From: an uncultured Lachnospiraceae bacterium
Lineage (GTDB): Bacteria > Bacillota > Clostridia > Lachnospirales > Lachnospiraceae
Assembly: GCA_910585995.1 (NCBI GenBank)
Contig: CAJUGG010000102.1
Coordinates: 7,099 to 71,098 of the forward strand
Length of the DNA stretch: 64,000 bases
Direction of reading: 5' to 3'
Positions 32,108-40,687 of this stretch are shown in pieces. Numbering within the stretch: position 1 is the first letter of the stretch; every line of letters begins with the position of its first letter. The notes under the pieces were generated by a model, which was not told the origin of the DNA, searched no databases, and saw nothing but the letters and a program-made list of their open reading frames with translations. The position numbers and the translations under genes were made by a program.

Positions 32108-34285
32108 TCATCCCTCCCTCTTAAACACTCCTCTCACCTTCTTCAACACCCGAAACACCCCACTTCTATAAATCCTCTCCGCCGCCCTAACACGATTCAG
32201 CAGATTCATACAAGCATACGCCACATCCGCATACATCTCCTGCACTGTCATCTCCACATACATCCGCTGCGTCCCCCACACCAGATTCGTAACCGTCAGA
32301 TTCGGGTCCGGCGTCGTATAAAGAATCCCCTGCTCCTCCAGCTCCCGTCCATTATGCACATACTCCAACTCATACGTCCCCCCCAGTTCTCCCCTCATCT
32401 GTTTCACCTTCACCAGACAAGGACACTCCGCCGGGTCCAAACGCACATTCTTCACCCCCTCCGGCAGCACAACCTCCAGATGAACAACCCCTCTCTTATC
32501 CGGCTTGGTCTCCACCCAAAAGCTCTCCGCCTCCGAGTACCCCTCCCCCCTGTTCACATAGACCTGCACCCTGTTTTTTCTGACCGTCTTAAGCATCTCC
32601 TCCAGCCCAATCGTACGCCCGGCCGTCTTCAGATACTGCGCCCCGATCGGCACCGTCCCCTGAAGAAGCCACAACTGAAAATGATGCTCCATCTCTTCAA
32701 ATACCGCTTCCTCCTCTGCAGAGATCCCCGCCTGGGCCATCCACCCCAGGCCCTTTACATCCTCTCGGCTGTGCATATACAAAGACAACGCCCTCCACAC
32801 CAGATAGAGCGCCGGCACCTGCACCTCAAACGTCCACTCATAATCAATAACACAGACCCCTGTCTCTGTCTCCATCAGATTCCCAAAGATCCAGTCCAGG
32901 TTATTGACAGGCGCGCCCTGATACGGCCTTAAAAATTCCGGATCGCCAAACATCTCCACAAACTGCCTGCTCTTTTCAAAAGGCACAAGCTCCGGCCCAA
33001 GCGTCTCCTTCAGAAGCGACTGAAACCGGCCCACCTCCTCTGTCATCGCCGCATATTCCCTGCGGCTTCGCAGCTCATCCAGCCGCTCTTCCAGAGTCCG
33101 TCCATCCAGATACTCAAAACACGCCGCCTCTTTCTTCATCACACAGCGATTTACACCCAGCTGCTGCCGCCCATAGAGCGGTGTGAGCTTCTCTTCCCAC
33201 TCCTTCATCCTCTGCACATGCGCCCTGGCCTCAGAAGACACCGGAACCTTTCGCACCTCATACCCTGACATATTTTTAACAATATCCGTACGCAATGCAT
33301 AGGCTTTCGCCCGGTCATTGGAATATTTTACATAGATCGTCTCTTCCTCCATCCGTGGCCCGATCACGCACAAAAACGCATTGGAAAACTCCGGAAAACG
33401 CCCATCGGCAATCAACTGGTCATAGACCTTCTCTTCCTCAAATAATACCAGCCGCTCTCCCTCAAAATTCCGCAGATTCCGATTCAGCTCCCCCGCCTTG
33501 GGAAGCCTCTGATCCGAATAGAGCGCCGTCGGAAACCAACGCTCCGGATAAGGATAATAAAACACAGCCTCCTGACAGCCCCCCGCTTCTAAGATGCGCT
33601 CAAGCTCCCGCTTCGAGACCGTCATCCCCTGTCCCGTCAGACTGTCAAAATAGTTCCCCGTATGAGGCTCCATCGCCCCCGCCCAATATTTCAGCCCAAA
33701 ACGATTATCCGCCGCCAGCAAAAGATGCCCGCCCGGCTTCAGATATGTCCTTAATATTCTCAAGGCCTCCGCCTGCAGCTGCTCCCCCGAAAAATGTTGT
33801 ACCGCCAACATCAATAGATCCGGCGCAATGATCCAGTCAAAAGACTCCCCATGTTCTCCAAGCCACTCTAGCTGCTTCCAGACATCCCCCGCATAGACCG
33901 TCAGATTCTCTGCCTCAGCATACCGTCTTGCCAGTATCCGGCAGCGGCTGATCCGCTCCTCTAAGCAGACCACCCGACCCGCCTTTTTTAAAAATCCCCC
34001 GGTCAGCTGCCCGCTGTCCGCACCAAACTCCAGAACCATATCCTCAGCGCCGATTGGCAGCCACTCTGTCAGATTCTCTCTCAGATGAGACAGATGATAA
34101 AGTACCGGCCAGGAGACCTCACTCCCTGTCCGGCAGTCATACCCCTCTTCCAAAAGCGTCAATATTCGCTCATCTTCTTCCGGCGCCCTCTGAAGTTCTA
34201 TCGCATCCGGGTCCAGATAACAGACCGGCACATTCCCATATCGTTCCTCTTGCATACGCTCCACCTGTGAGACCTCCTTTCCCAT
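32108..34285 (-). CDS. Methyltransferase-kinase fusion, WbdD-like chain-capping candidate
   Basis: This 725-residue soluble protein has an N-terminal class I SAM methyltransferase domain (about 65-235): MVLEFGADSGQLTGGF is motif I, then VVCLEERISRCRIL, and LRTYLKPGGHLLLAADNRFG near the end. A protein-kinase/APH-like domain (about 310-560) follows, with NNLDWIFGNL standing for the catalytic DxxxxN and GVCVIDYEW for the DFG-like metal site. The C-terminal 150 residues are beta and then helical. E. coli WbdD has the same order and caps O-antigen chains so that Wzt recognises them. This gene is three bases behind a Wzt with a C-terminal domain, so a capping role is a good inference. Confidence 0.75.
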   Translation of the reverse strand: MGKEVSQVERMQEERYGNVPVCYLDPDAIELQRAPEEDERILTLLEEGYDCRTGSEVSWPVLYHLSHLRENLTEWLPIGAEDMVLEFGADSGQLTGGFLKKAGRVVCLEERISRCRILARRYAEAENLTVYAGDVWKQLEWLGEHGESFDWIIAPDLLMLAVQHFSGEQLQAEALRILRTYLKPGGHLLLAADNRFGLKYWAGAMEPHTGNYFDSLTGQGMTVSKRELERILEAGGCQEAVFYYPYPERWFPTALYSDQRLPKAGELNRNLRNFEGERLVLFEEEKVYDQLIADGRFPEFSNAFLCVIGPRMEEETIYVKYSNDRAKAYALRTDIVKNMSGYEVRKVPVSSEARAHVQRMKEWEEKLTPLYGRQQLGVNRCVMKKEAACFEYLDGRTLEERLDELRSRREYAAMTEEVGRFQSLLKETLGPELVPFEKSRQFVEMFGDPEFLRPYQGAPVNNLDWIFGNLMETETGVCVIDYEWTFEVQVPALYLVWRALSLYMHSREDVKGLGWMAQAGISAEEEAVFEEMEHHFQLWLLQGTVPIGAQYLKTAGRTIGLEEMLKTVRKNRVQVYVNRGEGYSEAESFWVETKPDKRGVVHLEVVLPEGVKNVRLDPAECPCLVKVKQMRGELGGTYELEYVHNGRELEEQGILYTTPDPNLTVTNLVWGTQRMYVEMTVQEMYADVAYACMNLLNRVRAAERIYRSGVFRVLKKVRGVFKREG

Positions 34286-34288
34286 GGT

Positions 34289-35569
34289 TTAACCCTTTTC
34301 CACCGTAATCACTGTATTCATATCATAAAATCCCACTGTATCTTTATCCGACAGCACGGTCATCCCCACCAGATCATACAGCCTGTGGTACACCCGAAAC
34401 TCATCTTTTACATAACCCGTACAGCCAAGAGAGATCAGATACTCTCCCCCCTGCAGGTCAATCCGCTGGGTATACGTCACAATCCGTGTCTCATGAGCCT
34501 CCACCGTCCCCGTTTCGACCCGCTCAAACATACTGTTCGTCCCCGTAATGTCCGTCCCCTGCTTATTCCGGATCGTAATCGTAAAGATCGGATTTTTCAC
34601 CTGGCTGTGAAAATACAATTTCGCCTTAATCTGACAAGTAGAACCCTTCTCAATAATACTCGAAAACTGCCCATACTGATCAATAATCGCAAAATCCACA
34701 ATCTCCGCCTGTTTTTCCCCATAATCCAGGATCGAAGGATTCACTTCAAAATGATCCTTCCAGGCCTTCCCCTCTTCTGTATGCTTGTCAATCTCACTTT
34801 TGCCGCTCACATCTTCCAGCGTCTCTTCATCCAGCTGATGCACCAAAAGCTTCTTATACATATTGACCATATCCTTCGGCGACCCCTCCGCAAGCTTCAC
34901 ACCCTTATGCAGCAGAATCACCCGGTCACAATATTTCGCAATACTTGTCAGATCATGACTGACAAACAAGATCGTCTTGCCTAACTTTTTAAACTCTTCA
35001 AACTTGTGATAACATTTCGCCTGAAAAAACACATCCCCCACCGACAGCGCCTCATCCACGATCAGGATCTCCGGATCAATATTAATCGCCACGGCAAAAG
35101 CCAGCCGCACAAACATGCCGCTGGAATACGTCTTAACCGGCTGATGAATAAATTCCCCAATATCCGCAAAATCCAGGATATCCTGAAGCCTCTCCTTAAT
35201 CTCCTCCTCCGAAAATCCTAACATCGTCCCATTCAGGTACACATTCTCAAGCCCCGTATACTCCATATTAAAGCCCGCCCCCAGCTCCAAAAGCGCCGAG
35301 ATCCTCCCTTGGATCTCCATCTCTCCGCCCGTAGCGCTCAAGACCCCCGTAATAATCTTCAGGATCGTAGACTTCCCGGAACCATTCACCCCGATGATCC
35401 CCACCGTCTCTCCCTGCCGGATCGTCATACTCACATCCCGCAAGGCATAATGCTCCTGATAACACTTCTTCCTTGTCAGCCCCAGAGAGTCCTTCAGCCG
35501 GTCCCGATTGCGCCCGTACAACTTATACACCTTCGTAATATTCTCCAACCTAATCGCTTCACTACTCAT
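34289..35569 (-). CDS. Polysaccharide ABC transporter ATP-binding protein (Wzt/TagH type)
   Basis: This 426-residue ATPase energises export of a lipid-linked polysaccharide. The nucleotide-binding domain (1-250) has Walker A GVNGSGKST (60-68), signature YSSGM, Walker B ILIVDEALSVGD and switch LFVSHDL. A linker rich in Glu leads to a C-terminal beta-sandwich (about 285-426) containing FTITIRNKQGTDITGTNSMF, the Wzt carbohydrate-binding domain that in E. coli O9a recognises the chain cap. The first frame codon is TTG; the ATG at 35569 has GAGGACTTGGGT before it. It is paired with the permease gene 25 bases upstream. Confidence 0.93.
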   Translation of the reverse strand: MSSEAIRLENITKVYKLYGRNRDRLKDSLGLTRKKCYQEHYALRDVSMTIRQGETVGIIGVNGSGKSTILKIITGVLSATGGEMEIQGRISALLELGAGFNMEYTGLENVYLNGTMLGFSEEEIKERLQDILDFADIGEFIHQPVKTYSSGMFVRLAFAVAINIDPEILIVDEALSVGDVFFQAKCYHKFEEFKKLGKTILFVSHDLTSIAKYCDRVILLHKGVKLAEGSPKDMVNMYKKLLVHQLDEETLEDVSGKSEIDKHTEEGKAWKDHFEVNPSILDYGEKQAEIVDFAIIDQYGQFSSIIEKGSTCQIKAKLYFHSQVKNPIFTITIRNKQGTDITGTNSMFERVETGTVEAHETRIVTYTQRIDLQGGEYLISLGCTGYVKDEFRVYHRLYDLVGMTVLSDKDTVGFYDMNTVITVEKG

Positions 35570-35594
35570 ACCCAAGTCCTCTCTTCATCCCTAC

Positions 35595-36407
35595 TCACAG
35601 CACATCCGCAAAATGCACCTTAAGCCTGCGAAACACTCCGCTCCCCACAACCCAAATCAAGACTGTCACTCCCCAAAAATACACATGCATCCATCCCAGA
35701 TCCGCCATCGACTCTATCTGAAACAGCGCCCCCCGATATCCATACACAATATAACACAGCGGATTCAGCTTCAGCACTCCCAAAACAGGGTATTTTGTCA
35801 GCAAGTCCTCCAACGACCACATAATCGGCGTCATCCAGATCCCCACCTGCAAAAAGATATTGATGATCTGGCTCAGATCCCGGAAAAAGATCACCAGTGA
35901 ACTCGTCAGCATACAAAGCCCCGTCACAAAAATCATCAGGCTCCCGCTAAAATAGATCACCTTCAGCGTATGCACTCCCGGAACATACCCATACAGCGCA
36001 AACAAAAGCAGCATAAACACCACAAAAAACCCATGGATAAAAAGTGCTGCAATCGTCTTAACCAGAGGCAGTATATCAATCTGAAACACCACCTTTTTCA
36101 CCAAATAATGATACTCCAGAAGCGCATTGGTCCCATTACTCAGACTCTCTGAAAAATAAAACCATGGCACAATCCCGCTTACCAGCCAGAGTACAAACGG
36201 CACAGGAATCCCCTGTTTTAGTTCCGCTGTCGCATTATTTAACCCAATCTGGAAGACAAACCAGTACACCAGCACAATCACCACCGGCTGCACCATGGCC
36301 CATACCACACCAAAATACGACCCCGCATACCGCGTCTTAAAATCATTTTTGGCAAGCTTCCAGATCAGCTTTCTGTTTTCCCAAAATTCCCGAAACATCT
36401 GGACCAT
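35595..36407 (-). CDS. Polysaccharide ABC transporter permease (Wzm/TagG type)
   Basis: This 270-residue membrane protein has six helices of the ABC-2 family. The N-terminal FRTRYAGS-like element reads FKTRYAGSYFGVVWAMVQP, followed by LWLVSGIVPWFYFSESLSNG and VIFFRDLSQIINIFLQVGIWMTPI, diagnostic of O-antigen and teichoic acid exporters. It forms the channel with the Wzt-type ATPase encoded next. AGGAGGACCC lies before the ATG. Pairing with an extended Wzt and a capping-like enzyme indicates export of a completed chain rather than Wzy-type polymerisation. Confidence 0.93.
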   Translation of the reverse strand: MVQMFREFWENRKLIWKLAKNDFKTRYAGSYFGVVWAMVQPVVIVLVYWFVFQIGLNNATAELKQGIPVPFVLWLVSGIVPWFYFSESLSNGTNALLEYHYLVKKVVFQIDILPLVKTIAALFIHGFFVVFMLLLFALYGYVPGVHTLKVIYFSGSLMIFVTGLCMLTSSLVIFFRDLSQIINIFLQVGIWMTPIMWSLEDLLTKYPVLGVLKLNPLCYIVYGYRGALFQIESMADLGWMHVYFWGVTVLIWVVGSGVFRRLKVHFADVL

Positions 36408-36419
36408 AAAGGGTCCTCC

Positions 36420-36971
36420 TTATCTTGTCAGCGCTTTGATACCGCCCCATTTTTGATCCTTCTCAGAGATGATCAACTCCATTTCCTCTGGAATCGGCCA
36501 CTCCACTCCAATGTCCGGATCATTATAGGCAAGACCGCCCTCATCATTGGGATGATAAAAATCCGTACACTTATAGGCAAACTCCGCATAATCCGACAGC
36601 ACCAAAAATCCATGGGCAAAATTTTTCGGAATAAAAAACTGCTTCTTATTCTCTGCAGACAATACGACCCCATACCATTGCCCATACGTCTTAGAACCCG
36701 GCCGCAAGTCCACAGCCACATCAAACACCTCGCCGCTCACCACCCGGACTAACTTGTCCTGTGGAAAATGAATCTGAAAATGCAGGCCCCTTAAGACCCC
36801 CCTCTTAGAAGCCGACTGATTATCCTGCACAAACTCCATATCAATCCCCGCATCCTTATAATCCTTGTAATTATAAGTCTCCATAAAATACCCCCGCTCA
36901 TCTCCAAATACCGCCGGAGTAATAATCTTAAGTCCCTCGATCTTACATGTCTCTACTGTAATTTTACCCAT
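36420..36971 (-). CDS. rfbC: dTDP-4-dehydrorhamnose 3,5-epimerase
   Basis: This 183-residue cupin enzyme epimerises dTDP-4-keto-6-deoxyglucose at C3 and C5 in dTDP-L-rhamnose synthesis. Motifs are ERGYFMETYN, DNQSASKRGVLRGLHFQ with the catalytic His, VVSGEVFDVAVDLR, FFIPKNFAHGFLVLSD and DPDIGVEWPI. Length is normal. It lies 42 bases downstream of rfbA and before the exporter genes. rfbB (4,6-dehydratase) and rfbD (reductase) are not in the window, so dTDP-rhamnose would need genes elsewhere. Confidence 0.96.
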   Translation of the reverse strand: MGKITVETCKIEGLKIITPAVFGDERGYFMETYNYKDYKDAGIDMEFVQDNQSASKRGVLRGLHFQIHFPQDKLVRVVSGEVFDVAVDLRPGSKTYGQWYGVVLSAENKKQFFIPKNFAHGFLVLSDYAEFAYKCTDFYHPNDEGGLAYNDPDIGVEWPIPEEMELIISEKDQKWGGIKALTR

Positions 36972-37013
36972 CTTTACGCTCCTATTATAATTCAGCTATA
37001 GTTTCCGCTGTTT

Positions 37014-37883
37014 TTATAATCCATTTGCTACATCTACGAGATACTGTCCATATGCTGTCTTCATCAGAGGCTCTGCCAGCTTTAAGAGCTGCTCTTTATT
37101 GATAAATTTTCTACGAAATGCAATCTCTTCAATACAGGAGATATAGAGTCCCTGTCTCTTCTGAAACGCTGCCACAAAATCTGCTGCATCTAACAGCGCA
37201 TCGTGATTCCCCGTATCGAGCCATGCAAAACCGCGCCCAAGAGTCTCCACTCTGAGGGTTCCTCTTCTTAGATATTCATTGTTGATACTCGTGATCTCGA
37301 TCTCTCCTCTTGCAGAAGGCTTTACATTCTTAGCAATCTCTACCACGTCATTGTCGTAAAAATATAAGCCTGGTACTGCATAGTTGGACTTGGGATGCTC
37401 TGGCTTCTCTTCAATCGAGATTGCCATGCCGTCTTCGTCAAATTCCACCACACCATACTCCCGCGGATCTCTCACATAATATCCAAAGATCGTAGCTCCG
37501 CTCTCATGAGCTGCCACTCTCTTTAACACCTGGGAAAAACTCTGTCCATAGAAGATATTATCTCCTAAAATCAGCGCCACACTGTCTTTTCTGATAAAAT
37601 CCGCTCCGATGATAAAAGCATCCGCAAGTCCCCTGGGCTGCTCCTGCACTGCGTAGGCAAACCGCATCCCCAGCTGACTGCCGTCGCCTAAAAGCTCCTC
37701 AAATACCGGAAGATCTCTCGGTGTGGAGATGATTAATACCTCCCGGATACCCGCCAACATCAAAATCGAAAGCGGATAATAGATCATCGGTTTGTCGTAG
37801 ACTGGCATAATCTGTTTGGATACTGCTTTGGTCAGCGGATACAGCCTTGTGCCTGACCCACCTGCTAAAATAATTCCCTTCAT
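37014..37883 (-). CDS. rfbA: Glucose-1-phosphate thymidylyltransferase
   Basis: This 289-residue nucleotidyltransferase forms dTDP-glucose from dTTP and glucose-1-phosphate. The start MKGIILAGGSGTRLYPLT carries the nucleotide-binding GGxGTRLxPxT motif. YDKPMIYYPLSILMLAGI, LALILGDNIFYGQ-type sequence (ALILGDNIFYGQS), VEFDEDGMAISIEEKPEHPKS and FAWLDTGNHDALLDA are all typical of RmlA. Length is typical. Its ribosome binding site AGGAG is the end of leader element C. It begins the dTDP-sugar part of the polysaccharide operon. Confidence 0.97.
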   Translation of the reverse strand: MKGIILAGGSGTRLYPLTKAVSKQIMPVYDKPMIYYPLSILMLAGIREVLIISTPRDLPVFEELLGDGSQLGMRFAYAVQEQPRGLADAFIIGADFIRKDSVALILGDNIFYGQSFSQVLKRVAAHESGATIFGYYVRDPREYGVVEFDEDGMAISIEEKPEHPKSNYAVPGLYFYDNDVVEIAKNVKPSARGEIEITSINNEYLRRGTLRVETLGRGFAWLDTGNHDALLDAADFVAAFQKRQGLYISCIEEIAFRRKFINKEQLLKLAEPLMKTAYGQYLVDVANGL

Positions 37884-37892
37884 AAATAAAGT

Positions 37893-38005
37893 CTCCTATT
37901 TAAGTTCCGCAACCACCCTACCAAGCCCCCTGCTCTAAGAGCATTTTCAGCCACTTATGCGTCTGAAAATCCTCTTGGGGCTTGTACGGGCAGTTGCTGT
38001 TTTTT
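37893..38005 (-). repeat. 113-nt structured leader element, copy C
   Basis: On the minus strand it starts AAAAAACAGCAACTGCCC, 11 bases after the stop of the propeller gene, and ends GGTTGCGGAACTTAAATAGGAG-like sequence that forms the rfbA ribosome binding site. The closing stem GCAACTGCCC/GGGTGGTTGC carries an A-T pair where copies A and B have T-A. The second stem CAAGCCCC/GGGGCTTG and apical stem GATTTTCAG/CTGAAAAT are complete. Confidence 0.8.
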
Positions 38006-38016
38006 GGTTACATATT

Positions 38017-39015
38017 TTATGGTTCTTGTTTTATGGTGCGTAGTAATAGATCACAGTCTGTAAGAAAATTTCGGGCGAACAGAAAATATAATTGCCCCTG
38101 GATCTCTTTTACTTCATAGAGTCTCACAGATTGATTTTCTGGCATGGATGAGCGCTTCAGGCCGCCCAAAGGGGTAAAGTCGGCGGTATAGTCTGCATAG
38201 TATACTGATGCTCCCTGATAGCTCGCTCCTGGGCTGTCCTGGTCGCTGCTTAGATAGAGCCGCCATCCTTCTTCGGTCTGTTCACAGCTTGCCATCTCCT
38301 GATCGGCAGTCGGAGGCAGCAGTTCCTTGGGTCCGCTCCAGGTCTTGCCCTGATCGGCAGAACTCATCATGCAGATCGCTGAAGGTCCTTTATCATATTG
38401 TTCCATCTCAAAAAAATAGTATAAAACTCCATCCGCTGTCCGCAGATCCCCGTCTTCCAGATTCTGCTTTTTGCTGATGATATCCGTCACATATTCCCAC
38501 TTATCAAGATCCTCCGAACGATACAGGCAGACGGTATAGACCCCATTGTCTCCTTCCGGGTCCGGATTGTTGATCGTGCCGTCGATCAGCGTGTGGGTCA
38601 GATACCATTGATCACCATCATGTAATAAGACCGGGTCAATCGCTAACTTGTCCGTAGTCAGGATCTTCTGATCCTCCAATAATGAAAAATCCTCCGAAGC
38701 TTTCAGCTTCAAAACATGCGTCTCCATGTTGTGATTGCTGTAGGCAACCACCCAGACCTTTCCATCATCCGCTTCCTGCGGATACAACCAGGATGCAGAC
38801 AGTCCCTCATACTGTTTTACCACATTTCCGGAAAGATCTAAGATCTGTATCCCCTCATCCACGCTCGTGATCACATGGTCTCCTAAAAACTTGGCATCCG
38901 CATTGTGATAGCCAGGCAATGTAAACCCCTGTTCATCTTTGCCCGTCTCCCCCACAAAAAACGCCATCCCCCCAATCAAAAGCCCCAGGAAGGGTATCCA
39001 TAACTGTCTCTTCAT
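38017..39015 (-). CDS. Exported beta-propeller (sialidase/BNR-like) protein
   Basis: This 332-residue protein has an N-terminal signal or anchor (MKRQLWIPFLGLLIGGMAFF). Its repeating beta-strands carry Asp-box-like turns, notably MSSADQGKTWSGPKELL and RSEDLDKWEYVTDI, as in sialidase, arabinanase and other five- to seven-bladed propellers. It should act outside the cell on, or bind, a glycan. No complete catalytic set could be assigned, so the enzyme class is open. It is the first gene of the ABC polysaccharide operon and has a good promoter, with GGGAGTGAGGC before the ATG. Confidence 0.65.
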   Translation of the reverse strand: MKRQLWIPFLGLLIGGMAFFVGETGKDEQGFTLPGYHNADAKFLGDHVITSVDEGIQILDLSGNVVKQYEGLSASWLYPQEADDGKVWVVAYSNHNMETHVLKLKASEDFSLLEDQKILTTDKLAIDPVLLHDGDQWYLTHTLIDGTINNPDPEGDNGVYTVCLYRSEDLDKWEYVTDIISKKQNLEDGDLRTADGVLYYFFEMEQYDKGPSAICMMSSADQGKTWSGPKELLPPTADQEMASCEQTEEGWRLYLSSDQDSPGASYQGASVYYADYTADFTPLGGLKRSSMPENQSVRLYEVKEIQGQLYFLFARNFLTDCDLLLRTIKQEP

Positions 39016-39047
39016 GCCTCACTCCCTATGCTCAATGATAATGGTTG

Positions 39048-39076
39048 ATTATAACATTATTACAGAATTATTACAA
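39048..39076 (-). promoter_or_regulatory. Sigma-A promoter of the ABC-polysaccharide operon
   Basis: Minus-strand TTGTAA (39071-39076) and a perfect TATAAT (39048-39053) are 17 bases apart and lie 33 bases upstream of the propeller gene start. Confidence 0.75.
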
Positions 39077-39082
39077 GTACCA

Positions 39083-39111
39083 TGGATTTTTGCTCTGAAA
39101 CATGCTATATT
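39083..39111 (+). promoter_or_regulatory. Possible promoter of the GT39-type gene
   Basis: Plus-strand TGGATT and TATATT are separated by 17 bases, 40 bases upstream of the ATG at 39151. The -10 is good (five of six), the -35 weak. It lies back to back with the propeller promoter. Confidence 0.35.
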
Positions 39112-39150
39112 ACCTTATATGCATTTTTATATCCAGATCAGGAGGCACTC

Positions 39151-40647
39151 ATGCAAAAACTATATCATTCGACCCTTACGATTGTGGAAAAAATCTATTG
39201 GCCCTGCTTTTTGCTGCTTACAGCGCTCACTGCCTTTTTGTGCTTTCGCTGCCTTTCCATTGGAGCCATTGACTCCTGGGATGAAGCCCGTCACGGCATC
39301 TCTGCCTATGAGATGATGCAGACGCAGAACTATCTGGTCAATACGTATCTTGGACAACCCGACTACTGGAATGTCAAGCCTCCTCTTTCTTTCCTTACTA
39401 TTATAGCGGGCTTTTCCCTGTTTGGCTATACTGCACTGGGACTTCGTTTCTTTTCTGCCCTTGCCTATCTGATCACGGTGATTTGTACAGGCTTGTTTGC
39501 CAAGCGCTATGGCAGACTTGCCTCTCTGTTTACCATGGTCTTTTTAGCGGCTAACTATTTCCCGTTTAAAGCCCATCTGGTACGCGCAGGAGATGCCGAC
39601 AGCCTCTATCTGTTATTCTTTACCCTGGCTATGCTGGCCATGCTGCAGATCCGCCGCGACCAGCGCTGGCTCTTAGCCTGTGGGCTGTGCTTTTCCCTGG
39701 CCTTTTTAACCAAAAGCTTCCATGCCGGCATGATCGCTTTCGTGGGGATCTTCTATCTGATCCTGAGCGGACTGTGGAAAAAGATACGCCCCCGGATCTT
39801 AGGAGGCTTTCTCTTCTGCGCTGTAGCCCCGATCTTCTTATGGGCAGCTTTACGCTTCTCCTATGACGGTCTGACTTTTTTTCAGCAGATGTACGAAGCC
39901 GACCTTGCAGGCCGCACTGCTGCCGGAGGATTGGAAGGTCATGGATTTCCGTTTTCTTTTTACCTGACCTCCATCTTTTTCAATTTTGACTACCTGTATG
40001 GCTATCTCAGTGTGATCCTCCTCTTAGGGATTGGCTACCTTCTGCTGCGCCCGCTCAGAACCCCGGATACTCCCATGCCTTCAGACGACCAAAAAGGACT
40101 TCTCTTATGGTTCTTTGTGCCGCTTGTATTATTTTCCCTGGTCTCCACCAAGCTGATGTGGTACGTATATCCCTGTATCGTCCCTCTGTGCATCCTGGCA
40201 GGGATCTTCTTATCTCACTTTTTCACTTCTGTCAAAGCACCTGCCCTGTTTTCTCTGGTATGTCTTATGTCAACCAGCATCATAACCCTGTCTTTTCTCT
40301 GGGACAACTACACCGACAATGTCCGCGGCGCCCGCTCCAACGACCTGCAGACCTTTGTCACAGAACAGTTTGACCGGCAAGACGCAAAATCAGGCTCTGT
40401 GATCTACTTAGACGCCTATGACCCCTTCCTCTACGCCAACACCACCTCCTGGGAACAAAACATGCGTCTGCTCGCCCTGCTGGAAGGCGACTTAAACTGC
40501 CAGGACGGCGGCGCCAAAGCCTTCTTAACAGACGAAAACAGCTGCCTCTTGATCCTCTCCATCCCGTTTTTACAAGACTATCCTGCCCTCTCCCAGTACG
40601 AGATTCTGGCCGATAATGGTCAATACCTCCTGATTCAAAAACCCTAA
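39151..40647 (+). CDS. GT39-type polyprenyl-phosphate-sugar glycosyltransferase (ArnT/PMT-like)
   Basis: This 498-residue membrane protein has about eleven helices. The first outer loop carries the acidic pair IDSWDEARHGISAYEMMQTQ, the conserved catalytic Asp-Glu of GT39/GT83 (GT-C) enzymes. It is followed by YLGQPDYWNVKPPLSFLTI, the second PMT signature. A C-terminal soluble domain of about 110 residues follows the last helices. It should transfer a sugar from a polyprenyl-phosphate donor to an acceptor outside the membrane. AGGAGG seven bases before the ATG at 39151 decides the start. A GtrA protein in the facing operon could supply the donor. Confidence 0.87.
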   Translation: MQKLYHSTLTIVEKIYWPCFLLLTALTAFLCFRCLSIGAIDSWDEARHGISAYEMMQTQNYLVNTYLGQPDYWNVKPPLSFLTIIAGFSLFGYTALGLRFFSALAYLITVICTGLFAKRYGRLASLFTMVFLAANYFPFKAHLVRAGDADSLYLLFFTLAMLAMLQIRRDQRWLLACGLCFSLAFLTKSFHAGMIAFVGIFYLILSGLWKKIRPRILGGFLFCAVAPIFLWAALRFSYDGLTFFQQMYEADLAGRTAAGGLEGHGFPFSFYLTSIFFNFDYLYGYLSVILLLGIGYLLLRPLRTPDTPMPSDDQKGLLLWFFVPLVLFSLVSTKLMWYVYPCIVPLCILAGIFLSHFFTSVKAPALFSLVCLMSTSIITLSFLWDNYTDNVRGARSNDLQTFVTEQFDRQDAKSGSVIYLDAYDPFLYANTTSWEQNMRLLALLEGDLNCQDGGAKAFLTDENSCLLILSIPFLQDYPALSQYEILADNGQYLLIQKP

Positions 40648-40684
40648 AAATCCCCGAACCACATAATATCTGGTTCGGGGATTT
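40648..40684. terminator. Bidirectional terminator
   Basis: AAATCCCCGAACCA (40648-40661) pairs perfectly with TGGTTCGGGGATTT (40671-40684) around a nine-base loop. A-tract and T-tract flanks lie in both orientations. It separates the GT39-type gene from the convergent nuclease remnant, and so ends the pilus-side minus-strand transcription as well. Confidence 0.85.
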
Positions 40685-40687
40685 CCA

